Origin: Citrobacter sp. FP75
Lineage (GTDB): Bacteria > Pseudomonadota > Gammaproteobacteria > Enterobacterales > Enterobacteriaceae
Reading direction: 5' to 3'
Length of the DNA stretch: 36,763 nt
Assembly: GCF_018342065.1 (NCBI RefSeq)
Contig: NZ_JAFDOE010000014.1
Coordinates: 1 to 36,763, forward strand
The notes beneath the pieces were generated by a model. The model did not search any database, was not told the origin of the DNA, and worked only from the letters and a program-made list of their open reading frames with translations. The position numbers and the translations under genes were made by a program. Of the stretch, positions 8,059-18,403 are shown in pieces; the first letter of the stretch is position 1; each line of letters opens with the position of its first letter.

Positions 8059-8649
8059 TCATTGCTGAAAAATTATACCAATATTGCTCTCGCCAGCCTC
8101 GCGCAGGTCTGCACGCAGCCCTTTTATCAGCTCAAGATCGCGTTCTTCACAATCGGCTAAAAGTCGGAATATTTCCCACTGAATATCCCATTCCTGTTCA
8201 ACAGCAGGGTTCTCTTTCAGCTCTTCATCGGTCATTTCGCGACCGGCCTGGGTCATTTCCAGCATCGCGACGGTGGTAATAGACGCCTTACTGACTTCAA
8301 TCGCGTGTTCCAGCGTTTCACCACTCAGGCGTGAATGCATTAATTCGCTCAGGGCAACGCAGGCATCAATTGCCGGATACACGCCGTACAGATCGTAATC
8401 GTCTGCGGACGGAATAGCCTCTTCAAACTTTTCCAGTTGGCTGTCGAAATTGATTTTCGCATCCTTGACCGTCAGGACTTCCCAGATTAAATCCAGAATT
8501 CGGCGGTAAATCTGCCCATCACCAAACTCAGTTTGCTTGCAAAACATGGCGTAGTTTGGGTACATGCGCTCACACAGACAGGCCATAAAGGTGACGTGCT
8601 GCCAGCTTTCCAGCTTCTCCAGACGCAGATGAATCGGGTTTTGTAACAT
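8059..8649 (-). CDS. yjaG: DUF416 family protein YjaG
   Basis: Conserved enteric protein of unknown function, 196 residues as in E. coli. It is acidic and mostly alpha-helical by composition, with no signal peptide or membrane segment, so probably cytoplasmic. Recognisable family segments are WQHVTFMACLCERMYPNYAM near the N-terminus and YGVYPAIDACVALSELMHS in the middle. It lies between nfi (33 bp upstream) and hupA (186 bp downstream) on the same strand, the conserved enteric order. No enzymatic motif was identified. Confidence 0.93.
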   Translation of the reverse strand: MLQNPIHLRLEKLESWQHVTFMACLCERMYPNYAMFCKQTEFGDGQIYRRILDLIWEVLTVKDAKINFDSQLEKFEEAIPSADDYDLYGVYPAIDACVALSELMHSRLSGETLEHAIEVSKASITTVAMLEMTQAGREMTDEELKENPAVEQEWDIQWEIFRLLADCEERDLELIKGLRADLREAGESNIGIIFQQ

Positions 8650-8682
8650 GATGAGTTCTCGAATACGGAAATTAGTCGCAGT

Positions 8683-9363
8683 TTACCCGATATGGGGCAT
8701 TTTTGCTGCAAGCCGCGTAAAAGCCGGGCGTTCGGATGCCACCGCATCCGCCCAGCGCGTAGGTTCCGGCAGACGATAGCCGTTCATACACTGCTGTACC
8801 CACGCCAGTGCGCTGTCCATGCCCACGCGATGGCCGGTAGAGATAAATAGCGGGTTACAGCGTGCTTTGCTGCGCCAGACCCACGCCAGCTGTTCGCCTT
8901 TATCCAGCAACGGCGCTAACGCTCCGGGTTCGGCAGCGAGCGGCTCAAACTTGCCGCACAACCGTTTTTTCGCCACGCCAATCGTCGGGACATCCACCAG
9001 CAGACCAAAATGGCTGGCGACACCAAGACGGCGCGGATGGGAAATGCCGTGACCATCAACGAATACTAAGTCAGGTTTCTGCGAAAGCTGCTCCCACGCT
9101 GCCAGCAGCGCAGGATATTCGCGAAAAGAGAGAAAACCGGGGATATACGGCATGGTGGTGGCGATGCGCGCCACCTTGTATTCAACCAGCTCAAGCGAAG
9201 GGTACTTCAGTAGAACGATGGCGGCTCGCGTCACGTCTCCGCCCTGCTCAAACCCCACGTCCGCCCCGGCGATCAGATCTGGCGGATCGTTCTGCAGGCG
9301 ATCCTCGCGGATCACTGAAGAAGCCAGTTCACGCTGCTGCGCGCGGAGCGACGCGAGATCCAT
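8683..9363 (-). CDS. nfi: endonuclease V (deoxyinosine 3'-endonuclease)
   Basis: DNA-repair nuclease that nicks at the second phosphodiester 3' to deoxyinosine and other deaminated bases. The fold's acidic triad is visible: D35 in AGADVGF, E82 in SFREYPAL and D103 in VFVDGHG, together with the [11 protein letters not shown] wedge region. I chose the ATG at 9363 (226 residues) because AAGG of the hemE stop region lies 7 nt upstream; a GTG two codons earlier (9369) is also in frame. It follows hemE almost directly. The C-terminus (KMPHIG) differs from E. coli, which is normal variation. Confidence 0.95.
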   Translation of the reverse strand: MDLASLRAQQRELASSVIREDRLQNDPPDLIAGADVGFEQGGDVTRAAIVLLKYPSLELVEYKVARIATTMPYIPGFLSFREYPALLAAWEQLSQKPDLVFVDGHGISHPRRLGVASHFGLLVDVPTIGVAKKRLCGKFEPLAAEPGALAPLLDKGEQLAWVWRSKARCNPLFISTGHRVGMDSALAWVQQCMNGYRLPEPTRWADAVASERPAFTRLAAKMPHIG

Positions 9364-9372
9364 AGTCACGCC

Positions 9373-10437
9373 TTAGCGGTGGTACTGTTCAGATAAACGA
9401 TGTACCGCCTCCACAAAGACGCCCGCATGTTCTGGCGGCACGTCCTGGTGGATACCATGTCCAAGGTTAAAGACATGGCCTTCACCCTCGCCGAAGCCAG
9501 CAAGTATCGTGGCGACTTCTTCTTCAATACGAGCCGCTGGCGCATACAGCATGGATGGGTCCATATTGCCCTGCAGCGCAACCTTATGACCTACGCGACG
9601 ACGCGCATCAGCAATGTCTGTCGTCCAGTCGAGACCCAGAGCATCGCAGCCGGTTTCCGCCATCGCTTCCAGCCACTGTCCGCCGCCTTTGGTGAACAGG
9701 GTTACCGGCACACGGCGTCCGTCGTTTTCACGCAGCAGACCATCGACAATTTTGTGCATGTAGTAGAGAGAGAACTGCTGATAATCACGCCCGGTCAGCA
9801 CGCCGCCCCAGGTGTCGAATATCATCACCGACTGCGCGCCCGCTTTGATCTGCGCGTTCAGGTACAGCGTGACGCTTTTCGCCAGCTTATCAAGCAACAG
9901 GTGCAGCGCTTTTGGATCGGCGTACATCATCTTTTTAATCACGGTGAACGCTTTGCTGCTGCCGCCTTCCACCATGTAAGTCGCCAGCGTCCATGGACTA
10001 CCAGAGAAGCCGATCAGCGGCACGTCGCCTTTCAGTTCACGGCGAATGGTGCGCACCGCGTTCATCACGTAGCCCAGTTCACCTTCTGGATCCGGGATCG
10101 GCAGTTTATCTACATCGGCCTTACAGGTGATGGGAGAGGTAAAGCGTGGGCCTTCGCCAGCTTCAAAATACAGCCCGAGTCCCATCGCATCCGGGATAGT
10201 CAAAATGTCCGAAAAGAGGATTGCCGCATCAAGCTTATAGCGACGCAGCGGCTGCAGCGTGACTTCGCAGGCAAGCTCGGCGTTTTTGCACAGAGCCATA
10301 AAATCGCCCGCCTCGGCACGCGTGGCTTTATATTCCGGTAGATAGCGGCCCGCCTGGCGCATCATCCATACCGGAGTGACATCAACGGGCTGGCGCAGCA
10401 GCGCACGCAGGTAACGATCGTTCTTCAGTTCGGTCAT
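9373..10437 (-). CDS. hemE: uroporphyrinogen decarboxylase
   Basis: Decarboxylates the four acetate side chains of uroporphyrinogen III to give coproporphyrinogen III in heme biosynthesis; a cofactor-free cytoplasmic TIM-barrel enzyme. The 354 residues equal the E. coli length. The N-terminal signature [10 protein letters not shown] (27-36) and the catalytic Asp in LFSDILT (D77) are present, as is the second signature [16 protein letters not shown]. It lies 50 bp downstream of nudC on the same strand and just before nfi, so a nudC-hemE-nfi transcript is plausible. Confidence 0.98.
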   Translation of the reverse strand: MTELKNDRYLRALLRQPVDVTPVWMMRQAGRYLPEYKATRAEAGDFMALCKNAELACEVTLQPLRRYKLDAAILFSDILTIPDAMGLGLYFEAGEGPRFTSPITCKADVDKLPIPDPEGELGYVMNAVRTIRRELKGDVPLIGFSGSPWTLATYMVEGGSSKAFTVIKKMMYADPKALHLLLDKLAKSVTLYLNAQIKAGAQSVMIFDTWGGVLTGRDYQQFSLYYMHKIVDGLLRENDGRRVPVTLFTKGGGQWLEAMAETGCDALGLDWTTDIADARRRVGHKVALQGNMDPSMLYAPAARIEEEVATILAGFGEGEGHVFNLGHGIHQDVPPEHAGVFVEAVHRLSEQYHR

Positions 10438-10487
10438 TTTTGCAGTTCCTTATTGCGTCAGTCCATCAGTGTATCATCACTCGTTCT

Positions 10488-11261
10488 TTACTCGTACTCA
10501 GCCCGACACATTGCCACGGTATCTTCAATCAATCGACGTGCGACGGTGCCTGGCGGGGGAAGCAGCGGTAAATCATCGTAGCGATACCAGTTTGCTTCCA
10601 GCAGTTCTTTCGGGTCGATAACAATCTCTCCGCTATCATACTCTGCCATAAACGCGGTCATCAAAGACTGCGGGAACGGCCAGGGTTGGGAGGTGATGTA
10701 GCGCAGGTTTTTCACCTTAATACCGCTCTCTTCCATCACTTCCCGCGCAACCGCCTGCTCTAACGTCTCCCCCACTTCAACAAAACCGGCCAGCACGGTA
10801 TGTACACCGTTACGGTGGCGAACATGCTGAGCCAGCAGAATGGAATCATCACGGCGAATAGCGACAATAATGCAGGGGGCAATTTGCGGGTAATAACGTT
10901 CACGGCAGTGGCTGCACAGCATTGCCCATTCGGTTTTACTCGGGTGCATAGGATGGCCGCAGTAGCCGCAGAATTTATGCGAGCGGTAGAATTCCGCCAG
11001 TTGCACACCTCGCCCGGCCAGTTGAAACAGACCGACATCCTGATCGATAACCTGACGCACCGAACCCATATCATGGCGACGTTGCTGCAGTACCAGCCAG
11101 ACGGTTTCGCCCTCCCACTCGCCTATCGCAAGTGCCCGCTGGCCGACTAAATCAAAACTTGCCGCTTCACCGTAAGGCAGTTCGCCACGAGGCAACCATA
11201 ATTTTTGCTCATGACTGACGATCCACCAGCCGCTGTCTAATTTTTCAATTATACGATCCAT
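10488..11261 (-). CDS. nudC: NAD-capped RNA hydrolase / NADH pyrophosphatase
   Basis: Nudix hydrolase that removes the NAD cap from 5' ends of RNA and hydrolyses NAD(H) to NMN(H) and AMP. It is 257 residues, as in E. coli. A zinc ribbon is formed by C98, C101, C116 and C119. The Nudix box runs from G159 to I181 ([10 protein letters not shown]...REVMEESGI; metal-binding E174, E177, E178). The family-specific SQPWPFPQS motif (191-199), which distinguishes NADH-type substrates, follows. It is divergent from rsd across a 96-bp spacer. Confidence 0.97.
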   Translation of the reverse strand: MDRIIEKLDSGWWIVSHEQKLWLPRGELPYGEAASFDLVGQRALAIGEWEGETVWLVLQQRRHDMGSVRQVIDQDVGLFQLAGRGVQLAEFYRSHKFCGYCGHPMHPSKTEWAMLCSHCRERYYPQIAPCIIVAIRRDDSILLAQHVRHRNGVHTVLAGFVEVGETLEQAVAREVMEESGIKVKNLRYITSQPWPFPQSLMTAFMAEYDSGEIVIDPKELLEANWYRYDDLPLLPPPGTVARRLIEDTVAMCRAEYE

Positions 11262-11357
11262 ATCTCTTGCGCAACCTTTGCTTCACAGGCATGTTGTTTA
11301 CATTATTTTTACATTTATCGGTGAGCAGTTCCTAAACACCATTTTGCGGAGTCAATC

Positions 11358-11846
11358 ATGCTAAACCAGCTGGAAAGCCTGACGGAGCACGTCGGAGGAA
11401 GTAATAAACTGGTTGATCGCTGGCTACATGTACGTAAGCACCTGCTCGCGGCTTACTACAATCTGGTTGGCATTAAGCCTGGCAAAGAATCGTACATGCG
11501 GCTCAATGAAAAAGCGCTGGATGATTTTTGTCAGAGCCTGGTCGACTACCTCTCCACCGGACACTTCAGTATTTATGAACGTATTCTGCATAAATTGGAA
11601 GGGAACGGGCAGCTTTTAAAAGCCACAAAAATTTGGCCATTACTGGAAGCCAACACGCAGTTGATCATGGACTACTATGATTCCAGTCTGGAAAACGCGA
11701 TTGATCACGATAATTACCTGGAATTTCAACAGGCATTGTCAGATCTCGGCGAGGCGCTGGAGGCCCGGTTTGTCCTGGAAGACAAGCTGATTATGCTGGT
11801 GTTTGATGCGATGCACGACAACGCAATGATCAAACGCCCTGCTTGA
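11358..11846 (+). CDS. rsd: anti-sigma-70 factor Rsd
   Basis: Stationary-phase regulator that binds region 4 of sigma-70 and helps alternative sigma factors compete for core polymerase; also known to stimulate SpoT hydrolase activity in E. coli. The 162-residue helical protein (E. coli 158) belongs to the Rsd/AlgQ family, recognised from its N-terminus LNQLESLTEHVGGSNKLVD and the segment YMRLNEKALDDFCQSLVDYLSTGHFSIYERIL. CGGAG lies upstream of the ATG. It is monocistronic, upstream of the thiamin operon. No strong terminator follows, only a short ACCTC/GAGGT hairpin at 11881-11896. Confidence 0.96.
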   Translation: MLNQLESLTEHVGGSNKLVDRWLHVRKHLLAAYYNLVGIKPGKESYMRLNEKALDDFCQSLVDYLSTGHFSIYERILHKLEGNGQLLKATKIWPLLEANTQLIMDYYDSSLENAIDHDNYLEFQQALSDLGEALEARFVLEDKLIMLVFDAMHDNAMIKRPA

Positions 11847-11898
11847 GATTTGCGGCATTAACGCGTAGTTTACATTCATTACCTCTTTACTGAGGTTA

Positions 11899-12112
11899 CT
11901 TCTTGTCGGAGTGCTTATTTTCCACAAAAGCATTCGTGATGCGTCGAGGCGGCGAGTCAGTGAATCTCCAGGAGCTTACCTAAGTAAGTGACTGGAGTGA
12001 GCAGACGAAGCCAACAAAGAGGCAGCGCGAAGGATGACGTGGAAAAGGCTGAGACCGTTAATTCGGGATCCGCGGAACCTGATCAGGTTAAAACCTGCGA
12101 AGGGAACAAGAG
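11899..12112 (+). ncRNA. TPP riboswitch (thi element) of the thiC operon
   Basis: All conserved parts of a thiamin-pyrophosphate riboswitch are present. P1 pairs TCTTGT (about 11901-11906) with ACAAGA (12106-12111). The P2 strand is TCGGAGTGC (11906-11914), the pyrimidine-binding CTGAGA is at 12049-12054, and the pyrophosphate-binding half runs through AACCTGATCAGGTT-AAAACCTGCGAAGGGAA (12076-12105). The P3 arm is greatly enlarged by an ERIC element. Downstream, CAAGAG (12107-12112) can pair with CTCTTG (12149-12154), part of the expression platform extending to the thiC start at 12204. High TPP should reduce thiCEFSGH expression. Confidence 0.95.
11918..12046 (+). repeat. ERIC element inserted in the riboswitch P3 arm
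   Basis: The 129-bp segment has the core of an enterobacterial repetitive intergenic consensus (IRU) element. GTGAATCTCCAGGAGCTTAC (11960-11979) and AAGTAAGTGACTGGAGTGAGC (11982-12002) match the two conserved ERIC halves, with GAGGCAGCGCGAAGGATGAC near the end. The termini TTTTCCAC/GTGGAAAA are inverted repeats. Both arms of the central stem differ from the ERIC consensus by compensating changes (CTCCAG 11966-11971 with CTGGAG 11992-11997, instead of CCCCAG/CTGGGG). ERICs are non-autonomous and transcribed as long hairpins. Confidence 0.88.
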
Positions 12113-12200
12113 TCAATCTGCAATAGCATCGCCCCCGGGCGAGCTTCTCTCTTGCTTCATCCGTCGTCTGACAAGCCATATCCTTACTTTTTTGGAATGA

Positions 12201-14101
<1,901 letters not shown>

Positions 14102-14102
<1 letters not shown>

Positions 14103-14737
14103 TGTACCAGCCTGATTTCCCGACCGTGCCATTCCGTCTCGGGCTTTACCCGGTGGTGGACGGGGTTGAATGGATTGAACGCCTGTTGGAGGCGGGCGTG
14201 CGCACGATCCAACTGCGCATCAAAGATAAGCATGATGACGAGGTCGAAGCCGACGTCATTGCCGCCATTGAACTGGGGCGTCGCTATGACGCCCGCCTGT
14301 TTATCAACGACTACTGGCGACTGGCAATCAAACATAACGCCTACGGTGTACATCTGGGCCAGGAAGACCTCGAAACCACCGATCTGAAGGCAATTCAGGC
14401 GGCGGGGTTACGCCTGGGCGTTTCCACCCACGATGATATGGAGATCGACGTGGCGCTCGCCGCTCGCCCTTCTTACATCGCGCTGGGTCATGTCTTCCCC
14501 ACGCAAACCAAGCAGATGCCTTCCGCCCCGCAGGGGCTGGTGCAGCTGGCAAGCCATATTGCACGACTGACGGATTACCCCACCGTTGCCATCGGCGGAA
14601 TCAGTCTTGAGCGCGCCCCGGCGGTTCTGGCAACCGGCGTAGGCAGCATCGCCGTGGTCAGTGCCATCACCCAGGCGGCTGACTGGCGCGATGCCACGAC
14701 GCAGCTGCTCTCACTTGCAGGAGTCGGCGATGAATGA
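14102..14737 (+). CDS. thiE: thiamin phosphate synthase
   Basis: Joins hydroxymethylpyrimidine diphosphate to the thiazole phosphate to form thiamin phosphate. A 211-residue TIM-barrel protein, as in E. coli. Family features are [12 protein letters not shown] (pyrophosphate/metal region), [25 protein letters not shown], the [13 protein letters not shown] segment and the C-terminal phosphate-binding VAIGGISLE. The ATG overlaps the thiC stop by one base, and its own stop overlaps thiF by 8 bp, indicating translational coupling. Confidence 0.98.
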
Positions 14738-15488
14738 CCGCGATTTCATGCGCTACAGCCGTCAGATCCTGCTCGGTGATATTGCCATTGAGGGCCAGCA
14801 AAAGCTCAATGCAAGCCACGTGCTGATTGTCGGTTTGGGTGGTCTTGGTTCGCCTGCCGCGCTGTATCTGGCGGGGGCTGGCATCGGTAAACTGACGCTG
14901 GTTGACGATGACGACGTGCATCTGAGTAATCTGCAACGGCAGATCCTGTTTACCACCGATGATATCGCACGCTCCAAATCACAGGTTGCCCAGCAGCGGC
15001 TGATGCGGCTTAACCCGGATATCGAACTGGTATCGCTCCAGCAGCGACTGAAAGGCGATGCGCTCCGGCATGCGGTGGCACGAGCCGACGTGGTGCTCGA
15101 CTGTACCGATAACATGGCCACGCGCCAGGACATTAACGCCGCCTGCGTAGCGCTGAATACGCCGCTGATTACTGCCAGCGCCGTCGGCTTTGGCGGCCAG
15201 CTAATGGTGCTGACGCCGCCGTGGGAGCAAGGCTGCTACCGCTGCCTGTGGCCGGACGATGTAGAGCCCGAGCGCAACTGCCGCACCGCCGGTATCGTCG
15301 GCCCGGTCGTTGGCATCATGGGCACTTTGCAGGCGCTGGAAGCCATTAAGTTACTAAGCGGTATCGACACACCGAGCGGCGAACTTCGCTTGTTTGACGG
15401 TAAAACTAGCCAGTGGCGCAGCCTCGCGCTGCGTCGTGCCAGCGGCTGCCCGGTATGCGGAGGGCGGCATGAAAATTCAATTCAATGA
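14730..15488 (+). CDS. thiF: ThiS adenylyltransferase ThiF
   Basis: E1-like enzyme that adenylates the C-terminal glycine of ThiS and helps load sulfur onto it for thiazole formation. The 252 residues contain the nucleotide-binding loop GLGGLG (35-40), the adenylation motif [13 protein letters not shown] (59-71), zinc-binding CxxC pairs C169/C172 and C240/C243, and the conserved C184 that forms a link with ThiS in E. coli. I chose the ATG at 14730 with GCAGGAG upstream. An earlier in-frame start at 14661 would only add residues overlapping thiE. Confidence 0.97.
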   Translation: MNDRDFMRYSRQILLGDIAIEGQQKLNASHVLIVGLGGLGSPAALYLAGAGIGKLTLVDDDDVHLSNLQRQILFTTDDIARSKSQVAQQRLMRLNPDIELVSLQQRLKGDALRHAVARADVVLDCTDNMATRQDINAACVALNTPLITASAVGFGGQLMVLTPPWEQGCYRCLWPDDVEPERNCRTAGIVGPVVGIMGTLQALEAIKLLSGIDTPSGELRLFDGKTSQWRSLALRRASGCPVCGGRHENSIQ

Positions 15489-15669
15489 TGAGCCGATGCT
15501 GTGCGCCGACGGGCAAACCGTCAGCGAACTGCTCACTGCGCTTGATCAGCACAAACCGGGAGCCGCGCTGGCGCTCAATCGACAAATCCTGCCGCGCGAG
15601 CAGTGGGAACAGCAAATCGTGCAGGAAGGCGACCAGATCCTGCTTTTTCAGGTTATTGCAGGAGGTTGA
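15469..15669 (+). CDS. thiS: sulfur carrier protein ThiS
   Basis: Ubiquitin-fold sulfur carrier of 66 residues, ending in the diagnostic Gly-Gly whose terminal carboxylate becomes a thiocarboxylate. It delivers sulfur to ThiG for the thiazole ring. It starts MKIQFND at 15469, within the 3' end of thiF (20-bp overlap), and stops one base before thiG. The codons for its last glycines provide the AGGAGG ribosome-binding site of thiG. A longer in-frame reading from 15394 would only add out-of-frame thiF sequence. Confidence 0.96.
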   Translation: MKIQFNDEPMLCADGQTVSELLTALDQHKPGAALALNRQILPREQWEQQIVQEGDQILLFQVIAGG

Positions 15670-15670
15670 T

Positions 15671-16441
15671 ATGTTACGTATTGCCGACAAAACGTTCGAT
15701 TCACATCTGTTCACCGGTACCGGAAAATTTGCCTCATCACAGCTGATGGTCGACGCCATTCGCGCCTCCGGCAGCCAGCTGGTGACGCTGGCGATGAAGC
15801 GCGTAGATTTGCGCCAGCATAACGATGCCATTCTGGCCCCGCTGGTCGAAGCGGGCGTGACGCTGCTGCCTAACACATCCGGGGCCAAAACCGCTGAAGA
15901 AGCTGTCTTTGCCGCGCAGGTGGCGCGCGAAGCACTGGGCACCAACTGGCTGAAATTAGAAATCCACCCGGATGCCCGCTGGCTGCTGCCGGATCCGATC
16001 GAAACACTAAAAGCCGCCGAGACGCTGGTGAAGCAGGGCTTCGTGGTACTGCCTTACTGCGGTGCGGATCCGGTACTGTGCAAACGGCTGGAAGAAGCTG
16101 GTTGCGCGGCGGTGATGCCGCTCGGCGCGCCTATCGGTTCTAACCAGGGGCTGGAAACCAAAGCGATGCTGGAGATTATTATCCAGCAGGCGAGCGTGCC
16201 GGTGGTGGTCGATGCGGGTATCGGCGTACCCAGCCACGCCACACAGGCGCTGGAAATGGGTGCCGACGCGGTACTGGTCAACACCGCGATTGCCGTAGCG
16301 GATGACCCAGTGATGATGGCGACGGCGTTCCGGCTGGCGGTTGAGGCGGGCATACTGGCGCGTCAGGCTGTACCGGGCAGCAAAAGTTCACAGGCGAGCG
16401 CCACCAGCCCGTTAACCGGATTCCTGGAGGCCTTCGCATGA
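15671..16441 (+). CDS. thiG: thiazole synthase ThiG
   Basis: Forms the thiazole phosphate carboxylate from deoxyxylulose phosphate, dehydroglycine and ThiS-thiocarboxylate. The 256-residue TIM barrel has the Schiff-base lysine K95 ([10 protein letters not shown]) and the phosphate-binding segments [13 protein letters not shown] and [14 protein letters not shown]. The ATG at 15671 is preceded by AGGAGG. Readings starting at 15485 are extensions through thiS. It overlaps thiH by 4 bp (ATGA). Confidence 0.98.
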   Translation: MLRIADKTFDSHLFTGTGKFASSQLMVDAIRASGSQLVTLAMKRVDLRQHNDAILAPLVEAGVTLLPNTSGAKTAEEAVFAAQVAREALGTNWLKLEIHPDARWLLPDPIETLKAAETLVKQGFVVLPYCGADPVLCKRLEEAGCAAVMPLGAPIGSNQGLETKAMLEIIIQQASVPVVVDAGIGVPSHATQALEMGADAVLVNTAIAVADDPVMMATAFRLAVEAGILARQAVPGSKSSQASATSPLTGFLEAFA

Positions 16442-17568
16442 AAACGTTCAGCGACCACTGGCGACAGCTGGAGTGGGACGACATCCGCCTGCGCATCAAC
16501 GGTAAAACTGCCGCTGACGTGGAGCGCGCCCTCAACGCTTCACAGCTTAGTCGCGAGGATTTAATGGCCCTACTCTCGCCTGCCGCTGCTGATTATCTGG
16601 AGCCGCTGGCACAGCGGGCGCAAAAGCTGACCCGCCAGCGCTTTGGCAATACCGTCAGTTTTTACGTGCCGCTGTATCTCTCGAATCTGTGTGCTAACGA
16701 CTGCACTTACTGCGGCTTCTCCATGAGCAACCGTATCAAACGCAAAACGCTGGACGGAGATGAGATAAAACGAGAGTGTGCGGCTATCCGTGAGCTGGGT
16801 TTTGAGCATCTGCTGCTGGTCACCGGTGAGCATCAGGCGAAAGTCGGGATGGATTACTTCCGTCGCCATTTACCCGACATTCGTCAGCAATTTTCATCTT
16901 TACAGATGGAGGTGCAACCTCTGTCAGCGGCTGAATATGCTGAGCTAAAAGTGCTTGGCCTGGATGGCGTGATGGTTTATCAGGAGAGCTACCACGAGGC
17001 AACTTACGCCCGGCATCATCTGAAGGGGAAAAAGCAGGACTTCTTCTGGCGGCTGGAAACGCCGGACAGATTAGGTCGCGCCGGTATCGACAAAATTGGC
17101 CTTGGGGCGCTAATTGGCTTATCCGACAGCTGGCGGGTCGATTGCTATATGGTGGCCGAACATTTGCTGTGGATGCAGCAACACTACTGGCAAAGCCGCT
17201 ACTCTATCTCGTTCCCTCGCCTGCGCCCGTGTACCGGGGGTATTGAGCCGGCATCGCTCATGGACGAACGTCAACTGGTGCAAACCATTTGTGCGTTTCG
17301 CTTACTGGCACCGGAAATAGAGTTGTCGCTCTCCACCCGAGAATCACCGTGGTTTCGCGATCATATGATCCCGCTGGCGATTAACAACGTTAGCGCCTTC
17401 TCGAAAACGCAGCCCGGTGGTTATGCCGACAATCATCCTGAGCTGGAACAATTTTCTCCGCACGACGCTCGTCGCCCAGAAACCGTTGCTGAAGCATTAA
17501 TGGAGCAGGGATTACAGCCCGTATGGAAAGACTGGGATAATTTTCTCGGGCGTGTGTCACAGATGTAG
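16438..17568 (+). CDS. thiH: 2-iminoacetate synthase ThiH (tyrosine lyase)
   Basis: Radical SAM enzyme that cleaves tyrosine to dehydroglycine (2-iminoacetate) and p-cresol, feeding ThiG with which it forms a complex. It is 376 residues (E. coli 377). The radical SAM motif CANDCTYC supplies C85, C89 and C92 for the [4Fe-4S] cluster. It starts inside the last codons of thiG and is the last gene of the operon, 22 bp before a strong terminator. The thiCEFSGH set lacks the salvage kinases, which lie elsewhere in related genomes. Confidence 0.98.
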   Translation: MKTFSDHWRQLEWDDIRLRINGKTAADVERALNASQLSREDLMALLSPAAADYLEPLAQRAQKLTRQRFGNTVSFYVPLYLSNLCANDCTYCGFSMSNRIKRKTLDGDEIKRECAAIRELGFEHLLLVTGEHQAKVGMDYFRRHLPDIRQQFSSLQMEVQPLSAAEYAELKVLGLDGVMVYQESYHEATYARHHLKGKKQDFFWRLETPDRLGRAGIDKIGLGALIGLSDSWRVDCYMVAEHLLWMQQHYWQSRYSISFPRLRPCTGGIEPASLMDERQLVQTICAFRLLAPEIELSLSTRESPWFRDHMIPLAINNVSAFSKTQPGGYADNHPELEQFSPHDARRPETVAEALMEQGLQPVWKDWDNFLGRVSQM

Positions 17569-17587
17569 TAACCCGGATGTAAAAACA

Positions 17588-17613
17588 AAAAAACCCGCTT
17601 TCGCGGGTTTTTT
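17588..17613. terminator. bidirectional terminator between thiH and csp
   Basis: Stem AAACCCGC (17591-17598)/GCGGGTTT (17603-17610) with TTTC loop. A T-run follows on the plus strand (for thi) and an A-run precedes it, giving a U-tract for the convergent csp transcript on the minus strand. Confidence 0.9.
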
Positions 17614-17684
17614 CTTCACTGACACTTATCTGCTCAGGCTCTGGCCTTCATCGCTATCGTAAGCGTTGGTGAGATTATCGGCGA

Positions 17685-17897
17685 TTACAGCGCGATAACG
17701 TTAACAGCAGACGGGCCTTTAGCACCGTTCTCAACAGAGAACTCTACTTTTTGACCTTCGTCTAAGGTTTTATAATCGTTGCTCTGGATAGCTGAAAAAT
17801 GCACGAACACATCCTTGCTACCGTCCTGAGGAGTGATAAAGCCGAAGCCTTTCTCAGAGTTAAACCATTTTACTAAACCAGTCATTTTGTTAGACAT
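17685..17897 (-). CDS. CspA-family cold-shock protein
   Basis: Single cold-shock-domain RNA chaperone of 70 residues that melts RNA secondary structure at low temperature. Both nucleic-acid-binding motifs are intact: KGFGFIT (RNP1) and DVFVHFSAI (RNP2). The N-terminus [20 protein letters not shown] resembles CspB/G/I; the C-terminus [10 protein letters not shown] is closer to CspE. I therefore cannot give a definite symbol. The start has AAGGAAGTATCT-ATG. The upstream leader is clearly of the cspA type, so cold induction is expected. In E. coli this position between thiH and rpoC holds htrC instead, so this is a location-specific accessory csp copy. Confidence 0.95.
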   Translation of the reverse strand: MSNKMTGLVKWFNSEKGFGFITPQDGSKDVFVHFSAIQSNDYKTLDEGQKVEFSVENGAKGPSAVNVIAL

Positions 17898-18109
17898 AGA
17901 TACTTCCTTTCATATTTTGAGCCGCTTATGCAGCGAAGATGGCCTGTTTTGCAGAAATTAACTTATGGGGCACTTAGGAGGAGGCTCATGAAGAAGGGGT
18001 ATCTGAGGATAACGCTTGAACTGAGAACTGCTTTACTAAAACTGCTTTCATAAGGTCTGTGTTCCAAACCGATGTCGCTATAGTAGACTTACTTCTAATC
18101 ATTAAGCAA
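17898..18109 (-). promoter_or_regulatory. csp promoter and cspA-type thermosensing leader with cold box
   Basis: Minus-strand -35 TTGCTT (18104-18109) and -10 TACTAT (18080-18085), 18 bp apart, put the start near 18073 and give a leader of about 175 nt. The leader begins CGGTTTGGAACACAGACC (18054-18071), close to the cspA cold box. It continues with AAAGCAGT, AGTAAAGCAG, TTCAAGCGTTATC and AGATACCCCT, each with a counterpart in order in the cspA leader as recalled. It should fold alternatively by temperature, as the cspA thermoregulator does. Confidence 0.85.
17988..18053 (+). CDS. possible 21-residue small ORF antisense to the csp leader
   Basis: ATG at 17988 is preceded by a near-perfect AGGAGGAGG (17976-17984) and reads 21 codons (starting MKKGYLRITLEL, ending KLLS) to TAA. 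It lies entirely opposite the csp leader RNA. I see no convincing plus-strand promoter. The purine-rich block may simply be the complement of a leader structure. It matches no family I recognise; treat it as a weak candidate. Confidence 0.2.
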   Translation: MKKGYLRITLELRTALLKLLS

Positions 18110-18191
18110 GCATTAATTTTTTTAATCCGCTTCATCAGGTGAAATGTTGAGCTGTTGCGCTTGAGAGTCTACGGTATTGCCTTGATATACA

Positions 18192-18227
18192 TATAATAAA
18201 AGCCCTGACCGTTGCAGCCAGGGCTTT
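18192..18227 (-). terminator. intrinsic terminator in the csp-rpoC spacer
   Basis: Stem AAAGCCCTG (18199-18207)/CAGGGCTTT (18219-18227). On the minus strand it is followed by TTTTATTATAT. It would end a minus-strand transcript coming from the gene-free region 18230-18800, or one escaping the rpoC terminator. It lies just upstream of the csp promoter. Confidence 0.75.
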
Positions 18228-18403
18228 AAGTTACTACAAACTTCAGATTTAACATTAATTAACTTACAATTTAATACTGCTGATGGTACTACTTTTTAAA
18301 TGTACACGTTTACCACAGATAATATTGGAGAATGATACTAACTAAACCTTCCTCTATTTACCGTTAAACATATTCCGCCAGCTTGATATACAAACTCAAG
18401 AAT

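Noticed and set aside
14661..14729. Extended N-terminus for ThiF
   Set aside because: The extra codons overlap thiE in another frame. The ATG at 14730 has a ribosome-binding site and gives the family N-terminus [12 protein letters not shown].
15485..15670. Extended N-terminus for ThiG
   Set aside because: The segment is thiS read in another frame. The ATG at 15671 directly follows AGGAGG and gives the 256-residue family length.
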